Positions 1 to 10,945 of a stretch of DNA of 64,000 bases are shown here, in pieces. The translations under genes were made by a program, and so were the position numbers. The notes below the pieces were generated by a model that searched no databases, was not told where the DNA came from, and saw only the letters and a program-made list of their open reading frames with translations. Position 1 is the stretch's first letter; each line of letters begins with the position of its first letter. This DNA comes from Chromobotia macracanthus (Eukaryota; Chordata; Actinopteri; Cypriniformes; Botiidae), in NCBI GenBank assembly GCA_036877525.1, contig JAZGTH010000072.1, positions 3,100,001 to 3,164,000 of the forward strand, written 5' to 3'.

Positions 1-459
1 ATAGTATGTATGTGGGGGGTGATTAAGTGTCATAATAATGCACAAATATAAATCACTCACATCCTATACAAACCTCATTCTGGAATGAAATCAGCATTCA
101 TGAAAATATTTTCTGCAGGATATGTAAATACGCACACATAAAGCAATGCATGCATCTGTTATTCCTGCTGAAATGTGGGACACAGTGTTCAATGCTGAAA
201 GCAAACAGTTTTCATGCATCTGTGTAAACAACGCACTCATGCATTTGATGGAAACACACGGTTCATATTTTGGGACATTCATGTAAAGGAATAGATGCAG
301 ATACATGCCGTAGGAGACACTGTTATACTGTATGAGCCTCTATTCATAGCGCCATCCGACCTGCTGTCCCACATTTGCTTAATGCATCACGGATTTAGAT
401 CAAGCAAAGTTAAACTGGTTAGTTTAGATGAATGATCGCAGAGCAGAAACCGCCTTTAC

Positions 460-520
460 CTCTCCATCCTCTGGATTGGTATGGAAGATGCCCGGGGCAG
501 GTGCGGATGAAGACGCCCAT
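460..520 (-). other. candidate alternative first exon of septin5
   Basis: Within the presumed intron 1, an ATG at 520 (minus) is followed by 20 open codons and one base, then a donor (G/gtaaag) at 460. The phase equals that of the main first exon, so it could splice to the same downstream exon. No acceptor AG lies usefully upstream of the open stretch, so it could only be a first exon. The peptide (begins MGVFIRTCPGHL) is not recognised. It may be chance. Confidence 0.18.
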
Positions 521-629
521 GCATCCGTCGGGAAAACCAGGGCGATTTGTGCAAACAGATAAATTAAATTAGATTTCCGTCATTGCACAACCCTGCAATT
601 TCATGCATGCAACACCTGCACCATCTTAC

Positions 630-672
630 CTGGTTTGACCGCCCGACTTTTGTACCTGGCGCTGCTCGTCAT
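630..672 (-). CDS. septin5: septin-5, first coding exon (partial gene, runs off left edge)
   Basis: On the minus strand an ATG at 672 opens a 14-codon exon reading MTSSARYKSRAVKP plus one base. It ends at 630 in a consensus donor (CCAG/gtaag). Human septin-5 starts MSTGLRYKSKLATP and its first coding exon stops at the same place and in the same phase, so the match is in sequence, length and splice phase. Septins are GTP-binding filament proteins at the plasma membrane and on synaptic vesicles; the GTPase exons lie to the left of the window. Human SEPTIN5 lies beside CLDN5, and here a claudin-5-type gene sits 10 kb away, which supports the call. Bases 1-629 are then intron 1, with no second canonical exon visible. 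Whether this is the a or b fish copy cannot be told. Confidence 0.72.
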
Positions 673-727
673 GACGGCCGCTTTCTCGACGCGAATTCAC
701 CGCTCCTACCATGAAGAAGGATCCTCG

Positions 728-806
728 ATTAATATTCATGAGCCCGGCCTTCGCCATTGGACGGTTACCGGGAAATGTCTGCGCTGTTTATTAATTATTC
801 ACGAGC
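728..806 (-). promoter_or_regulatory. septin5 proximal promoter with two TCATGAATATTAAT-type motifs
   Basis: On the minus strand, 56 to 134 bases upstream of the septin5 ATG, there is GGCTCATGAATATTAAT (728-744) and a variant GCTCGTGAATAATTAA (791-806). They are separated by a CpG-containing segment with ATTGG (inverted CCAAT) boxes. The same 16-17 base motif recurs upstream of grk3. No TATA box is evident. The assignment to septin5 is inferred from position. Confidence 0.4.
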
Positions 807-849
807 AGGCCTTTCCTATTGGATGAAAAGTACGTTGTTATTCACGCAT

Positions 850-2945
850 TACCTCGCAATAGTAGGATTCGTATTATGACGTGCAACCTCTGGAATAAAT
901 AACAGAGGCGGATGCGGAGGATATAACGGTACTGAAACCATAATGATGCTACTGATACAAATATAATAAACACACAGCTGTAATTATATCAAATACACGC
1001 TGTATAATAGATGGAGTGAAGCTTGAATATATTCTTTTAAATAATGCAAATGTTAAATGAATTGGTTCATTTGCGTTGGTAATGCAATTGATGCTTGTTA
1101 AAACGCAGCAACGAAGCAATGCACGAATAAAGCATTGTAAATGTGTTTATTTAATAACAAATGGTTGTTTGCACACAGAGCCGCAGAGAGGCAGTGTCAG
1201 GTCACATCTGAGCTCATTGTGCATTGTGGGACAGGCTTTGTGTGCTTCTCCACTGATTTTAGGTCATGCATGTATCGTGATTTTCCTGACAGGGGACATA
1301 CAGAGGAAGATGTCCATAGAGCAACACAATAGTGAGAGAGTGGCTTACTGTAGAGCATTGTTTCCTCTGTGATCGTTTCATTTTATTTCCAAACCCTTCA
1401 GAGGCTTGTTCATTGAGAAACGTGCTGATATTGTAACTCTGGCTGGGAAAGAAATGTAAGTAGGTCAGTGAATAAATGTGCCTTTTCCACAAGGTGACTA
1501 TGAGGATCGTTTCCCACAATTTTGCAAATACATATTTCACTGAATTCAGACGGAAAGACTCACTTATTAATAATAAAAAATGATGAAACTTTGCTTGCAT
1601 TTTCTGCTTGGCTCTAAACAGCGAAAGTAAAGTGAACAACAGTGCTCTCTTGTGGCCACAGCACGCAACTGCATAAGAAGTCTGTGGTGGAAATGATTTA
1701 TGAATATTATTCCTGGGTATTATTTTACATATAAAAACGCAAACATCATGTGTTTTGTATGTGTTTAGGTTGATAGTTTTACTCTAATAGTACATTCAAT
1801 AGTAAAATCAAATAGTAGGTTTTAAAAATGTACTGTATGTGACTTGGTTTTTATTGTGCTGTGTTTTTTATTGTCTTGGCAATCAATTCAGGTCCATAAA
1901 TCTGTGCTCTGCATGTGTCTTTATTTCTCTTTATAAATTCTCATAGGCTACTGTACAGATAGTTTAACTGTACTTTGATAAATATATGATATATAATGTT
2001 AAAAACGGTGTGGTCTGATTTATTCCATTGTACTTGGTTTTCTGTTGAAGTCAACTCATCAGGCTCAGAATGTCTTTTGTGTTATTGGTCTGACAAAAGC
2101 CAATAGTTAGAAACAATGGTGCTACAAAACAAAGACGTTACAAACAGGGGCAGTGCTGATCACAATTGTATGCACAGCCAACCTAGCACATGGGGCAAAC
2201 AGGAGGAAAATAATGCTGGGAAAATCCTGCAGAATGCAGCTGCTAGCCACAGTCACCTTCCTGTACTTCAGTGTGTGTTATTAGACAGCAGCCAAACAAT
2301 TAACACACTGTAATTAATGCTGATGGACTATAGTTCTCTCCTGAATTTAATAAGCACATTAAAACTGCTTGGCAGACACACAAGCATTGTTGTCCTTTCC
2401 TTAGCCAGTGGTGTGTCTAATTCACAATTCAGTTTCTTAATAATTATGGCTCTGATGTTATTAGACTTTCCTGCAATCAGTGTTTACAAACAGTTTCTCA
2501 TTCCCTGGAGTTAAGGCCACAGAAGTTTACAGTTAAATCAATTATTGTATCATTTATATTTATATTTATATGCATATGTATGTATATATGTATATATATA
2601 TAGACACACACACACATATAGATAGATAGTTCTTTCCCTTGCAAAAATTACCTCCATGATGTTTTGGGTGGCTATGCTGTTGCGAGGTTGCTACTTACTG
2701 CCCAAATCAAAAAGGTCCAGTCCAAGATCTCTGTGTTTTTCTGGTCTCTTAATAATCTTTGGGCTCCTTTAAAAACGATTTGATTTTCACTTATTTGGAA
2801 TCACCTAGCAAAACATAATACCCTCTTCAATTTGATATATCATTGCTTTTCCTACAGTAGCACCAATGGTGTGGGACTAGATTGGTGTCAAAGTTTAGGG
2901 GTTTGTTCAGATTGTAATATTGATGGTAGTCATCGGAAACACCCC
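850..2945. other. intergenic, no gene seen
   Basis: AT-rich DNA upstream of septin5. The open frames here are short, lack recognisable domains and have no coherent splice partners. There is a short (TATG)/(AC) simple repeat around 2570-2625. Nothing else can be supported. Confidence 0.6.
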
Positions 2946-3190
2946 TACACTCTTAAAAAAGGTGCTTTGAGATGCCACAGAAGCACCATTTTTGGGTGTA
3001 TGGTTCCATAAAGAACCCTTAACATCCGTAGAACATTTCTTTGTAGTGGAGAAAGGTTCTTTAGACTACAAAAGGAAAGAAATGGTTCTTTTAAGAACCT
3101 TTGACTGAATGGTTCTTTGGGGAACCGAAATGCTTCTTTTACAGCATTGCTGTGAAGAACATTTTAAGAACATTTATTTTTAAGAGTGTA
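2946..3190. mobile_element. MITE, TACACTCTTAAAAA family, intact copy
   Basis: A 245-base element begins TACACTCTTAAAAA and ends TTTTTAAGAGTGTA, so it has perfect terminal inverted repeats of about 13 bases. The interior is rich in GGTTCTTT / AAGAACC inverted blocks, giving a largely palindromic structure. It encodes no protein and is a non-autonomous DNA transposon. A second copy lies at 8858-9359. Confidence 0.8.
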
Positions 3191-3756
3191 ACTGAGAAAT
3201 GCTAACATGCGTTCATATTCCTGTAAATGTTACTTTTAAAAACATTCTGGGTGTTGCCATCTCATCGCACGTTTTGAAACGTAATAAAAATTACATAAGC
3301 ATTACGCAAAAGCTTCTGCCAAATGCATCATGTATTCCTGTTTGGAACATCTCGAGGTGATCCGTGAAGCACAACAGACCACAGGATGCACCATGGTCAC
3401 AAATGGGCAAGGAAGGTTTCTGAACACTTCCTCCAATGGACAGCAACCACTGTGGGCCACAGTATGTTCTCTTGGGAAACTGGCATCTCAGGAACACATA
3501 GGGTTCGGGTTACACGTCTATACAATAGCTCATTAAAAGCAGATTGAGGGATTCTGCACCAGCTCAGTAAAGATGGCTGGTACACTGCAGGAAACGTTTA
3601 TTGTTCTGTACAAGCTGTTTCCTTGTTTCTCTTCTCATGACAAACAATTGAAACATGATGGGTGGGGGTTTAGAGCAACAGTTCTTTCGTTTTGTGGTAA
3701 AGTTGAGTCAAATTGAGAGCTGACTGTGAATTTTGGACATATTCATTTATTAATTT

Positions 3757-3810
3757 GTTCATTCATTCATTCATTCATTCATTCATTCATTCATTCATTC
3801 ATTTGTTCAT
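3757..3810. repeat. (ATTC)n microsatellite
   Basis: About twelve uninterrupted ATTC units followed by a degenerate unit. It generates artefactual His/Ser/Phe/Ile-rich open frames. Confidence 0.95.
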
Positions 3811-3970
3811 TTACCAGATCCATTTATTCAATTTAGCTCCCAGGCGATGTGTGTGTCTTTTTTGCAATGGATTCTGCACCCTTATGAAAATTAACCAGGG
3901 TTTTATTACAGTTAAAATGTAGTAACCATATTTTTTTGGTGCATTGATTACAATTTATGTTCAAATTCCG

Positions 3971-4201
3971 CACTGTCAAAAAAACTTTGCTGCCTTAAAT
4001 TTTAAAATTTAATCAATTTGGTTGCACAGATCATTTCAACTCACTCTTTGTAATCTTCACTGTTGAGTCGAGGTAACTTATAAAAAAAGTTGGAAAATTG
4101 CTTAACCTTTTTTTAAGTTATACCAGTCTGTATTTAAAATATTAAGTTGAAATTAATTGTATAGCCAAGTTGATTAAACTTTTAAATTTTTTTTTGGTGT
4201 A
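3971..4201. mobile_element. MITE, CACTGTAAAAA family, diverged copy
   Basis: Begins CACTGTCAAAAAAACTTTGCTGCC and contains the same TTGCTTAACCT and GCCAAGTTGA blocks as the copy at 6550-6754. Both copies end in GGTGTA/CAGTGTA-like termini. Non-coding and old. Confidence 0.6.
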
Positions 4202-4609
4202 AATTAGTAAAACTAAGGTTCATTTTTGTAAGGGCATGCAGAGTTTTTTACTTATTCTAATTAAAATGTGTTGAATTGTATAGAAAATAAAAGTTTTAAA
4301 ATAGATGACTTTGTAATGACTTGTGCGTGTCCAGAATATAAAGTGTTCAGGAAATGTCACCAGCAGTTTTTCACAGATGTGTGTGGGGAAACGTACGGTC
4401 CACTGTATGCTGCTTTATGATTGTACTGTATGGACACAGGAAGTTGTTTTAGTGATGTTAAGACTGATAGGGTGAAATAGCTCAGGAAATGCACAGAAAA
4501 CAGTGAGTCACATGACTGTGTTTGAACTGCTGTGATGAGGCTGTTTGGTTTGCTGGTTTGCCTTGAGGATGAATGTTTATCAGAGAACATAAATGAGTAA
4601 TGCCCAAAT

Positions 4610-4855
4610 GTTCTCCCAGAGGAATCCCAGGTTGTAAGAACATTTTCCTAACACGTTTAAAATGTTATTTTTGATTATAAGAACATAATTCAAACTTTTA
4701 AAATTCTGTAACTTTTTAAAACGTTCCACAAACAACTTTAAAATAATGTTCTTGATATGTATGATACATAACGTTAAGTTCTAGTAATGTTACTGCAAGA
4801 AGTTTTTTGAGAGAATGTTTATATAACGTTAGTCAACGTCAAACAATGATCCAAT
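4610..4855 (-). mobile_element. MITE, GGGAACGTTCTC/GTTAGCTGGG family, truncated
   Basis: Matches the reverse orientation of the family seen in the crystallin genes: CCCAGGTTGTAAGAACATTTTCCTAAC, then TTATAAGAACAT, ACGTTCCAC, and a GAGAGAATGTT end. No coding capacity. Confidence 0.6.
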
Positions 4856-5439
4856 ACCTTTTCAATGACAGAATCCTCATATACATCTGTTTATAAAGTG
4901 CTTGTCTTATAATTACCCTCTGACTCCATCAGAAATGACTCAACATTAATATGAAGAGATTCAAATCAGCCCTGTTTCCTGTCGATAACCGTTCCTGGAT
5001 ACCCCATAATTACTGCAATTGTGGAAAGCATTGTAATTTTGTAATGCAGGCAGTTTATAAACTCGGAAGCATTAGAATGACACATAAGAGGCAGGGCTGA
5101 TTTTTGGAAAGAACTTCCCCATGACTCTTAAAGTTAGGCATTACAGTGTTTATATTTCCACTTATGAGTACAAACAGAATTCTTGAGGCACAAATCACTT
5201 TTAAGTGTCTGATTGTATAGGCTATGAGCTCATTGTTTAGCGCATTAGTCAGTACACAGAACCTTAACGATTATGTAATCTGGTTTGGCAAATTGTTTGG
5301 TTATAAAGAAAAGGGCAGACTGTTTTGTTTTATGTGTTTATTGAAACTTCTATCCCTACTTATGATTAATAATAACATTGATAATTATCTAATCATTTAG
5401 ATTTGTTATGAATTTAAATTATTTAAGCATCTTGGCAAA

Positions 5440-5490
5440 TGCTTTTGTCCATCATAATACGAAGCATTGAAGGTACATTTTATTGAGTTT
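5440..5490 (-). repeat. SINE/LINE-2 tail remnant
   Basis: AAATGCTTTTGTCC followed by AGCATTGAAGGTACATTTTAT is a decayed reverse copy of the common fish tail TTTGGATAAAAGCATCTG...AAATG. Weak similarity. Confidence 0.35.
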
Positions 5491-5519
5491 GTGTGTCTTC
5501 TTAGAATTAAACCCACCCC

Positions 5520-5855
5520 GCTAATGGAACATTCTCAGAATGTTCTCTCAAAGTTCTCTCAAAGTAATCTGAAGTTCTTGCAAATCTTTCTTAACGTTTT
5601 ATATATTGTATATCAAAAATGTTACTCTTGAGTTGTTAGTGGAACGTTTTAAAACATTACAGAATTTAAAATGTTTGAATAACGTTTCTATAATCAAGCA
5701 ATAATATTAATACAGCGTATAAAAACTGTACGTTTTGAACGTTTAATGTTTTGTTTTGTAACATTTTGTTAATGTTTTGCAACGTTTTGTTACTTCATGG
5801 AAATGTTAGGGAAATGTTTTTTTCAGCCTAAAATTGTTAGTAGGGATGTCGAGAC
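5520..5855 (+). mobile_element. MITE, GGGAACGTTCTC/GTTAGCTGGG family
   Basis: Forward copy: GGAACATTCTCAGAATGTTCTCTCAAAG at the left, the middle blocks AGTTGTTAGTGGAACGTTTT and ATCAAGCAATAAT, and GTTAGGGAAATG...AAAATTGTTAGTAGGG at the right. The interior is largely self-complementary. Confidence 0.65.
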
Positions 5856-6549
5856 ACTGAGAATGCTACAGAAAGTCGATGGGTGGTTATATACAGAAGT
5901 TAGATTCTCCATCACTTCAGAACAATAGTCTTGGGGGGAAATAATAAGACAGGACAGGATTTCCGCCCCCCCATCCTCTACCAGCCCACGTGACAACGCA
6001 TGGGTTACCTTACCTGCTTGCTTGCTGATCGTCCACTAGCCGAGCTTCTCAGCTGCCCAGCACTGGTGCCAAAAAAGTGGGTCCTGGTTTGTTTGTGTAG
6101 TCATGTCCTGGCTGATGTCATAGATCAGACCCATAAGATACTGTACATTTGATCCTGGACACCTGGTGTGGTCTCCACACAGCAGCCAGACTAAAGGAAA
6201 CATCTGGGGAAAATCAGCACATCAGTGTTTTTGTGCACTTCTGCTGCTTCTGCCTGGACAGAAGTCAAGATTAAAGTGCTGCTAACAGTGATAAAACATC
6301 ACGCTGGAAGGTCCGTGACCAGCACATTAGCCGAAATCAAGCTTTGATTAATGAAGCTTTTGTTTGCATACCTTCTAATTATACTTCCATGCGGATGGGG
6401 GTTAATTATTTTCAGGAAATTATAGCAGTTTCTTACGTGACCCTGTTTTAATGTGACCCTGTTTTTTTTTTAAATGGCGAACAATGAGGTGATGTTTTAC
6501 TTTTTTAATGTAAATATCAAAAACCGTTTTCTGAAGAAAATGGGAGTGG

Positions 6550-6754
6550 TACACTGTAAAAAGTTTGGCTGCACAAGTCATTTCAGCTTACTCTTTTTTG
6601 TAATCTTGACTGGTCTTGAGTTTCTGTATTTTTAAGAAATGGTTGAAAAATTGCTTAACCTATTTTTTAAAGTTATAATTTAAGTTAAAATGACTTGTGC
6701 AGCCAAGCTGACTAAACTTAAAAATTTAAGGCAGCAAAGTTTTTTTACAGTGTA
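6550..6754. mobile_element. MITE, CACTGTAAAAA family, intact copy
   Basis: Starts ACACTGTAAAAAGTTTGGCTGC and ends GCAGCAAAGTTTTTTTACAGTGTA. Terminal inverted repeats are of about 10 bases, with subterminal inverted blocks (TGCACAAGTCATTT versus AAATGACTTGTGCA). The element is 205 bases long and non-coding. Confidence 0.75.
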
Positions 6755-7649
6755 TTTACCACGATGCTAAGATGTTTTGAGTTGCTATGCAGTTGCTGGT
6801 GCAGTTGCTCAATGTAAACCTTTACTAAACTAAAAGTTATGCCATCAGTGATCAAGAAACCTTAGTGAAAATCAGCACAATGATTTCTTATGCTGGTATA
6901 TTTTTGCTTGTCTTAACTGGTGATAACTGTTTTGGTAGCGCTACTTGTTTCTGTTATTTCCATTACTCGTGTTATCATGAAAAGCACTTTTCCTTCCTCC
7001 TGATAATTTTCTTATCTAATGCTTCATTATGAAATTAGGTCATGAGGGTAGCTGTTATGCTTTGGAGATAGGTATGTTGTCTCCAGAGAATAACTCTCCC
7101 ACTGTTTCATGTAGCATAAATAGGTACAGAAATAATACGCAGTGGCGGTTTGGTGTGGTTTATCTTGTTATTATCATGCTACATTTACTTTACAGTAAAC
7201 ACAGCTTGGAAAATAAGGAACAACTGAGTCGACCAATGAGAGCAACTGTTGCTGTCAACGAGCGATTACTGACATCCTGTAAACGTCTTTTTTCAAATAA
7301 TGTGAAAAAACTCTGTTTGTGCACATGCAGGAATGTGGAGGATGTTGTTCAACATCAGCACCAAAACAACAACTGGGTGTTTTGTGGCATAAACAGTAAA
7401 TGCTGACAGTAGAAAAAACAATGTCACTTGTAAGATTCTATGAACTGTATGCATGATGAACTAAAGAATAAAATTTTCTTAACTTATAAATGTAGACATA
7501 ATCAGAGTGTAAGACAACACTGTGTGACTAACTAAACCTAAGTACCTACCTAACTAACCAACCAACCAACAACTAACAACCACTAAGCATCTACATAATA
7601 TAAATGTATGTTTTTATAAGTATAATATGAATGTGGTGATGGTCCAAGT

Positions 7650-7796
7650 TTACAAAATCTTCTTCACTTTGCTCTTTTCCATGGTCCTGGAAGCGTTCAG
7701 GTCGTGCTGCTCCAGCAGGTGTTGTTGGCTCTCCCAGCTCACGGTCTTCTCCTCAACCTGATGACTCTTCTCCTCAAGTCCTCCTTCATTCTTCAT
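7650..7796 (-). other. orphan coding-like fragment, 48 codons ending in TAA
   Basis: On the minus strand an open frame from ATG 7796 to TAA 7650 encodes a charged, helix-prone peptide (MKNEGGLEEKSHQVEEK ... TMEKSKVKKIL). The composition (Glu/Lys/Gln/Leu) and the clean stop look like the last exon of a coiled-coil protein rather than random sequence. Just upstream, CAGAGCTAG could act as an acceptor, adding LFEK. No preceding exon or homologous family was recognised, so it may be an exon of an unseen gene, a processed fragment or chance. Confidence 0.25.
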
Positions 7797-8377
7797 CTTC
7801 TCAAACAACTAGCTCTGGGAACTAAATGTGTAAAGTGCCATTGTGTCTACAGACGGATGATGGAGGAGCTACATGTGCATTTAACAGTTTTCACACAGAC
7901 TCTTGTGAGGAACAATAGTTTTTCCTCCAGGCATCCTGCTGAAGTCACTCATGATTAATGCTGAACTCCAGAGGTGCCACAACATCTGCTGGTCAGCATT
8001 TTTACCGCACTCACTTAACAATGGCAGTTTTCTCTTTCATCATTTATTCTTGATATTTTGCCATATATTATTGTCCTCACACTGCTTTAATCATTTGGAA
8101 CTCACATTTTAGCCAAACAGTAACATTTATTTAATGTTTTCTTAACACCGTTTCAGCTTCTATGGAACAGTAGGAACAGTATTTAGTAATTTTATCCACA
8201 TTAATTCATCTAATCAGTCCTGTTCACCCAACCTGCAATGTCTTTGAAGTGTGGATGAAAACCGGAGAACCCAGAGGTAACCCACACAGGTGGAACAGAG
8301 TGGTGTGGCTCGAACCGGGAACCTTTTGCTGTGAGTCTTCAGGGCTACCTACTGACTAGGCTTGCTGGCTCTAAACA

Positions 8378-8545
8378 TATCATATATATCAAAAAAGATA
8401 TTATTAAGTTGTTAGTGAAACATTTTTAATAACCAATCAATTATGTTTATACAACCTCTAAAATAACAATTCAAAATAACATTTTTAAAGTTTTGCTTAC
8501 TTAATGGAAACGTTCTTACAGCTTGAAATTGTTAGCCAGGGAGCC
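8378..8545 (+). mobile_element. MITE, GTTAGCTGGG family, right half
   Basis: ATATATCAAAAAAGATATT, AGTTGTTAGTGAAACATTTTTAAT, then ACTTAATGGAAACGTTCTTACAGC and ATTGTTAGCCAGGG: the right-hand half of the family found in the crystallin introns. The left half is missing. Confidence 0.6.
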
Positions 8546-8857
8546 ACCTTAAACAGTAATGCAGATATAACTGTAAAGAGATGAATCATCATAGATGATA
8601 ATCACATTGGGACCACAATGACATTAACTGAGAAACCTGTAATACCCCTCTAGAGAAACACATGTAATCACAGAAGACAATGTAACTATTATTCTAGCAT
8701 CAAGGTTACAGTAAATCTCATCAAAGGTTTTACATGGAATAAAACTAATAGGGGCGTACAGTCCAGTAAACACTCTCTAATGATTGTTCCATATGAACAT
8801 GTGACATCATCACATTTGGAAAGCATCCCTTGTGAACTTTGGGAAAATATTTTCATG

Positions 8858-9359
8858 TACACTCTTAAAAAAGGTACATCACGGTGCCATTAAAGAACCC
8901 TTTTTGGGTGTATGGTTCTATAAAGAACCTTTAACATTCATAAAACCTTTCTGTTTCACAAAATGTTCTTTGTAAAAAACAACAACACTGTAAACACTAA
9001 TATCCTTGCAGCTGAGACATCAAAAAACTGTAAAGTAACAAACAATAAATTCAGAATAAATCAATAAATTCAATAAATTCAATAAATTCAATTTCACGTC
9101 ATTAGACATGTCAAATGTACAGTCGATCTTTGTAATTTAGAGAATAGTATTTAAAAATACAGGAAAATCTTTCAAATAAGAAGTATAACTTCTGTAAATA
9201 TACAGAATGTTTTCACAGTGAAAGGTTCTTTAGACTTCAAACGGAAAGAAAAACGATTATTTTAAGAACCCTTGACTGAATGGTTCTTTGGGAAACCAAA
9301 AATGGTTCTTCAATGGCATCGCTGTGAATGCGATAAGAACCGTTATTATTAAGAGTGTA
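8858..9359. mobile_element. MITE, TACACTCTTAAAAA family, split by a nested MITE
   Basis: The outer termini TACACTCTTAAAAA (8858) and TTAAGAGTGTA (9359) and the GGTTCTTT blocks match the 2946-3190 copy. That homology is interrupted at about 8975-9220 by an unrelated segment with its own termini (see the nested element). Total length is about twice that of the uninterrupted copy. Confidence 0.75.
8986..9220. mobile_element. nested MITE with CACTGTAAA / TTTCACAGTG termini
   Basis: The segment begins CACTGTAAACAC and ends TTTTCACAGTG, so its ends are imperfect inverted repeats. It sits inside the older TACACTCTTAAAAA element and contains a short AATTC/AATAAATTC tandem run (9050-9095). By its termini it belongs with the elements at 3971 and 6550. 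Confidence 0.6.
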
Positions 9360-10280
9360 TATGAAGAAAATCAAAAGGATTAAAATACCTTTAAGACAAA
9401 CAAACAAAGACAGAAAAAAGACAGACATTTCTTTCTTTTCAGTGGGTCCATGTGACCAGGGTATGGTTCAGAAGAAAACAGCTCTTTGGTATCTAAGGTG
9501 GTTCAGTATCTGTTTATGCTTATTTTTGAAACAGCTGCATGTTCACAATCACAACTATGAGAGTGCACTCCTCTTCCTGTTTTCCAGCACCACTCCTCAG
9601 CAATGCCTCGGCACAGGAAGTAACAAATCTAAGCATACATTATGACTGTATGCATGACACACTGGGCTGCACGTAGATAAAACCAGATCACGCGAGTTGA
9701 ACGACATTAAAAGATTCACTTTTATAGATTTCTGTTATAATATTAAGTCAACACTACATAACATAAATGTCATGTTAAATCACGTAACGCTATTTTTTGC
9801 ATATGAATGAAAAATATTAAATGTCTCCAATATCTTCAATTATTTATTTGAATTTTTTATTATTATATATTTAATATATAATACTTAAATTAATATAATT
9901 GAATTCCCATTTTTCTTTAAATGTAAAGCAGCTGAATCGTTTAATAAACAAGTAGTAGTGTATAGGATTATAATGTGCGTGTTGACTATAACCACTATAC
10001 CCACTGTCTATAAACACAACTGTACTGCTAAATGTTTGAATGTGACTAGTACTTTATAATGCTTTTAATAAACATAGAGGTTATTTTATCTGAACTTGAA
10101 GAGTCCTTCATATTCAGTCATAGTGTACTTCCTAATCTGATGACTGCACGGCTCACACCAACTTTCTCACACATTCAGAATCGTGTTAGTTCATACGCAA
10201 AATGTAAAAATGACACGGGAACTAACTGTGGCTTGGGCTTTTTCTAAGCCACTTAATTAGTGACTTAAGAAAGCAGTTTT

Positions 10281-10475
10281 ACACCCTGAAAAATGTCTTT
10301 GTTGTAAAAAATGATGAGATAAAAGTCACGGCAACATATTTTTACATTAACTCGTCAAAACTATTGTAAGCAATTTCAACTTTTTTGTACGTTGGCCTAC
10401 GAGATTCAGCTTGATTTAAAGTTTGTTGAATATTATTTGACTTGAAAAGGCTCGTACAGCCAAATTGATGATGCT
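10281..10475. mobile_element. possible old MITE of the CACTGTAAAAA group
   Basis: Shows TTGTTGTAAAAAATGATGAGATAAAAGTC near the left and GCTCGTACAGCCAAATTGATGATGC near the right, similar to the internal blocks of the 3971 and 6550 copies. Termini are decayed and the call is weak. Confidence 0.3.
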
Positions 10476-10710
10476 CCAAAATGTCAAGTATATAAAATAT
10501 CATATAATATTCCAACACGAGCTCTCAGAATTGTACAAATCTCTTATTTTATACGTCTGTGGGCCTGTTTACACGTCCTTTTGTGTGAAGTCTTGTCTTC
10601 CTAATGAATGCCAGGAAAACCAAGACTAACACTTCCAGTTTGTTCCTGCTCAGAGAGCATCTGAACGAAGCCGTTTCCCGTTATCCCGTTTCTTTATCCA
10701 GCGCACTCGC

Positions 10711-10790
10711 TTCTGATTGGCTGTTGGGAGACGCACAGTGCTCTGATTGGCTGGAGCTCCCCTCCCATTGTTAAACAAGTGTACTATAAC
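10711..10790 (+). promoter_or_regulatory. claudin gene proximal promoter
   Basis: Two identical CTGATTGGCTG elements (inverted CCAAT boxes) lie 30 bases apart at about 10713 and 10743. A CCCCTCCC GC-box-like stretch and a weak TATA-like ACTATAAC (10783-10790) follow. These are about 155-235 bases upstream of the claudin ATG, so transcription probably starts near 10,815. Confidence 0.5.
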
Positions 10791-10945
10791 AGCATCCTCC
10801 TCGCATACCGCAGCACAAAAGCGCACTTAACTCATCCTGAACCAACCGGGAGATGTAGAGACCTGTTTTCTGCTCTGCATACTAACTCCCACCCGAGACT
10901 TTATCCACTTTTGGCATTGGGAACTTTCATAAAAGTGTTGCAAAG

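Noticed and set aside
5950..6100. Minus-strand leader exon ending in AAGCAG/gtaagg near 6,015
   Set aside because: A good donor word exists, but there is no promoter, no partner exon and no open frame to support it.
7029..7406. 125-codon open frame as a gene
   Set aside because: Low-complexity start choice, no recognisable motif, and no promoter or polyadenylation context.
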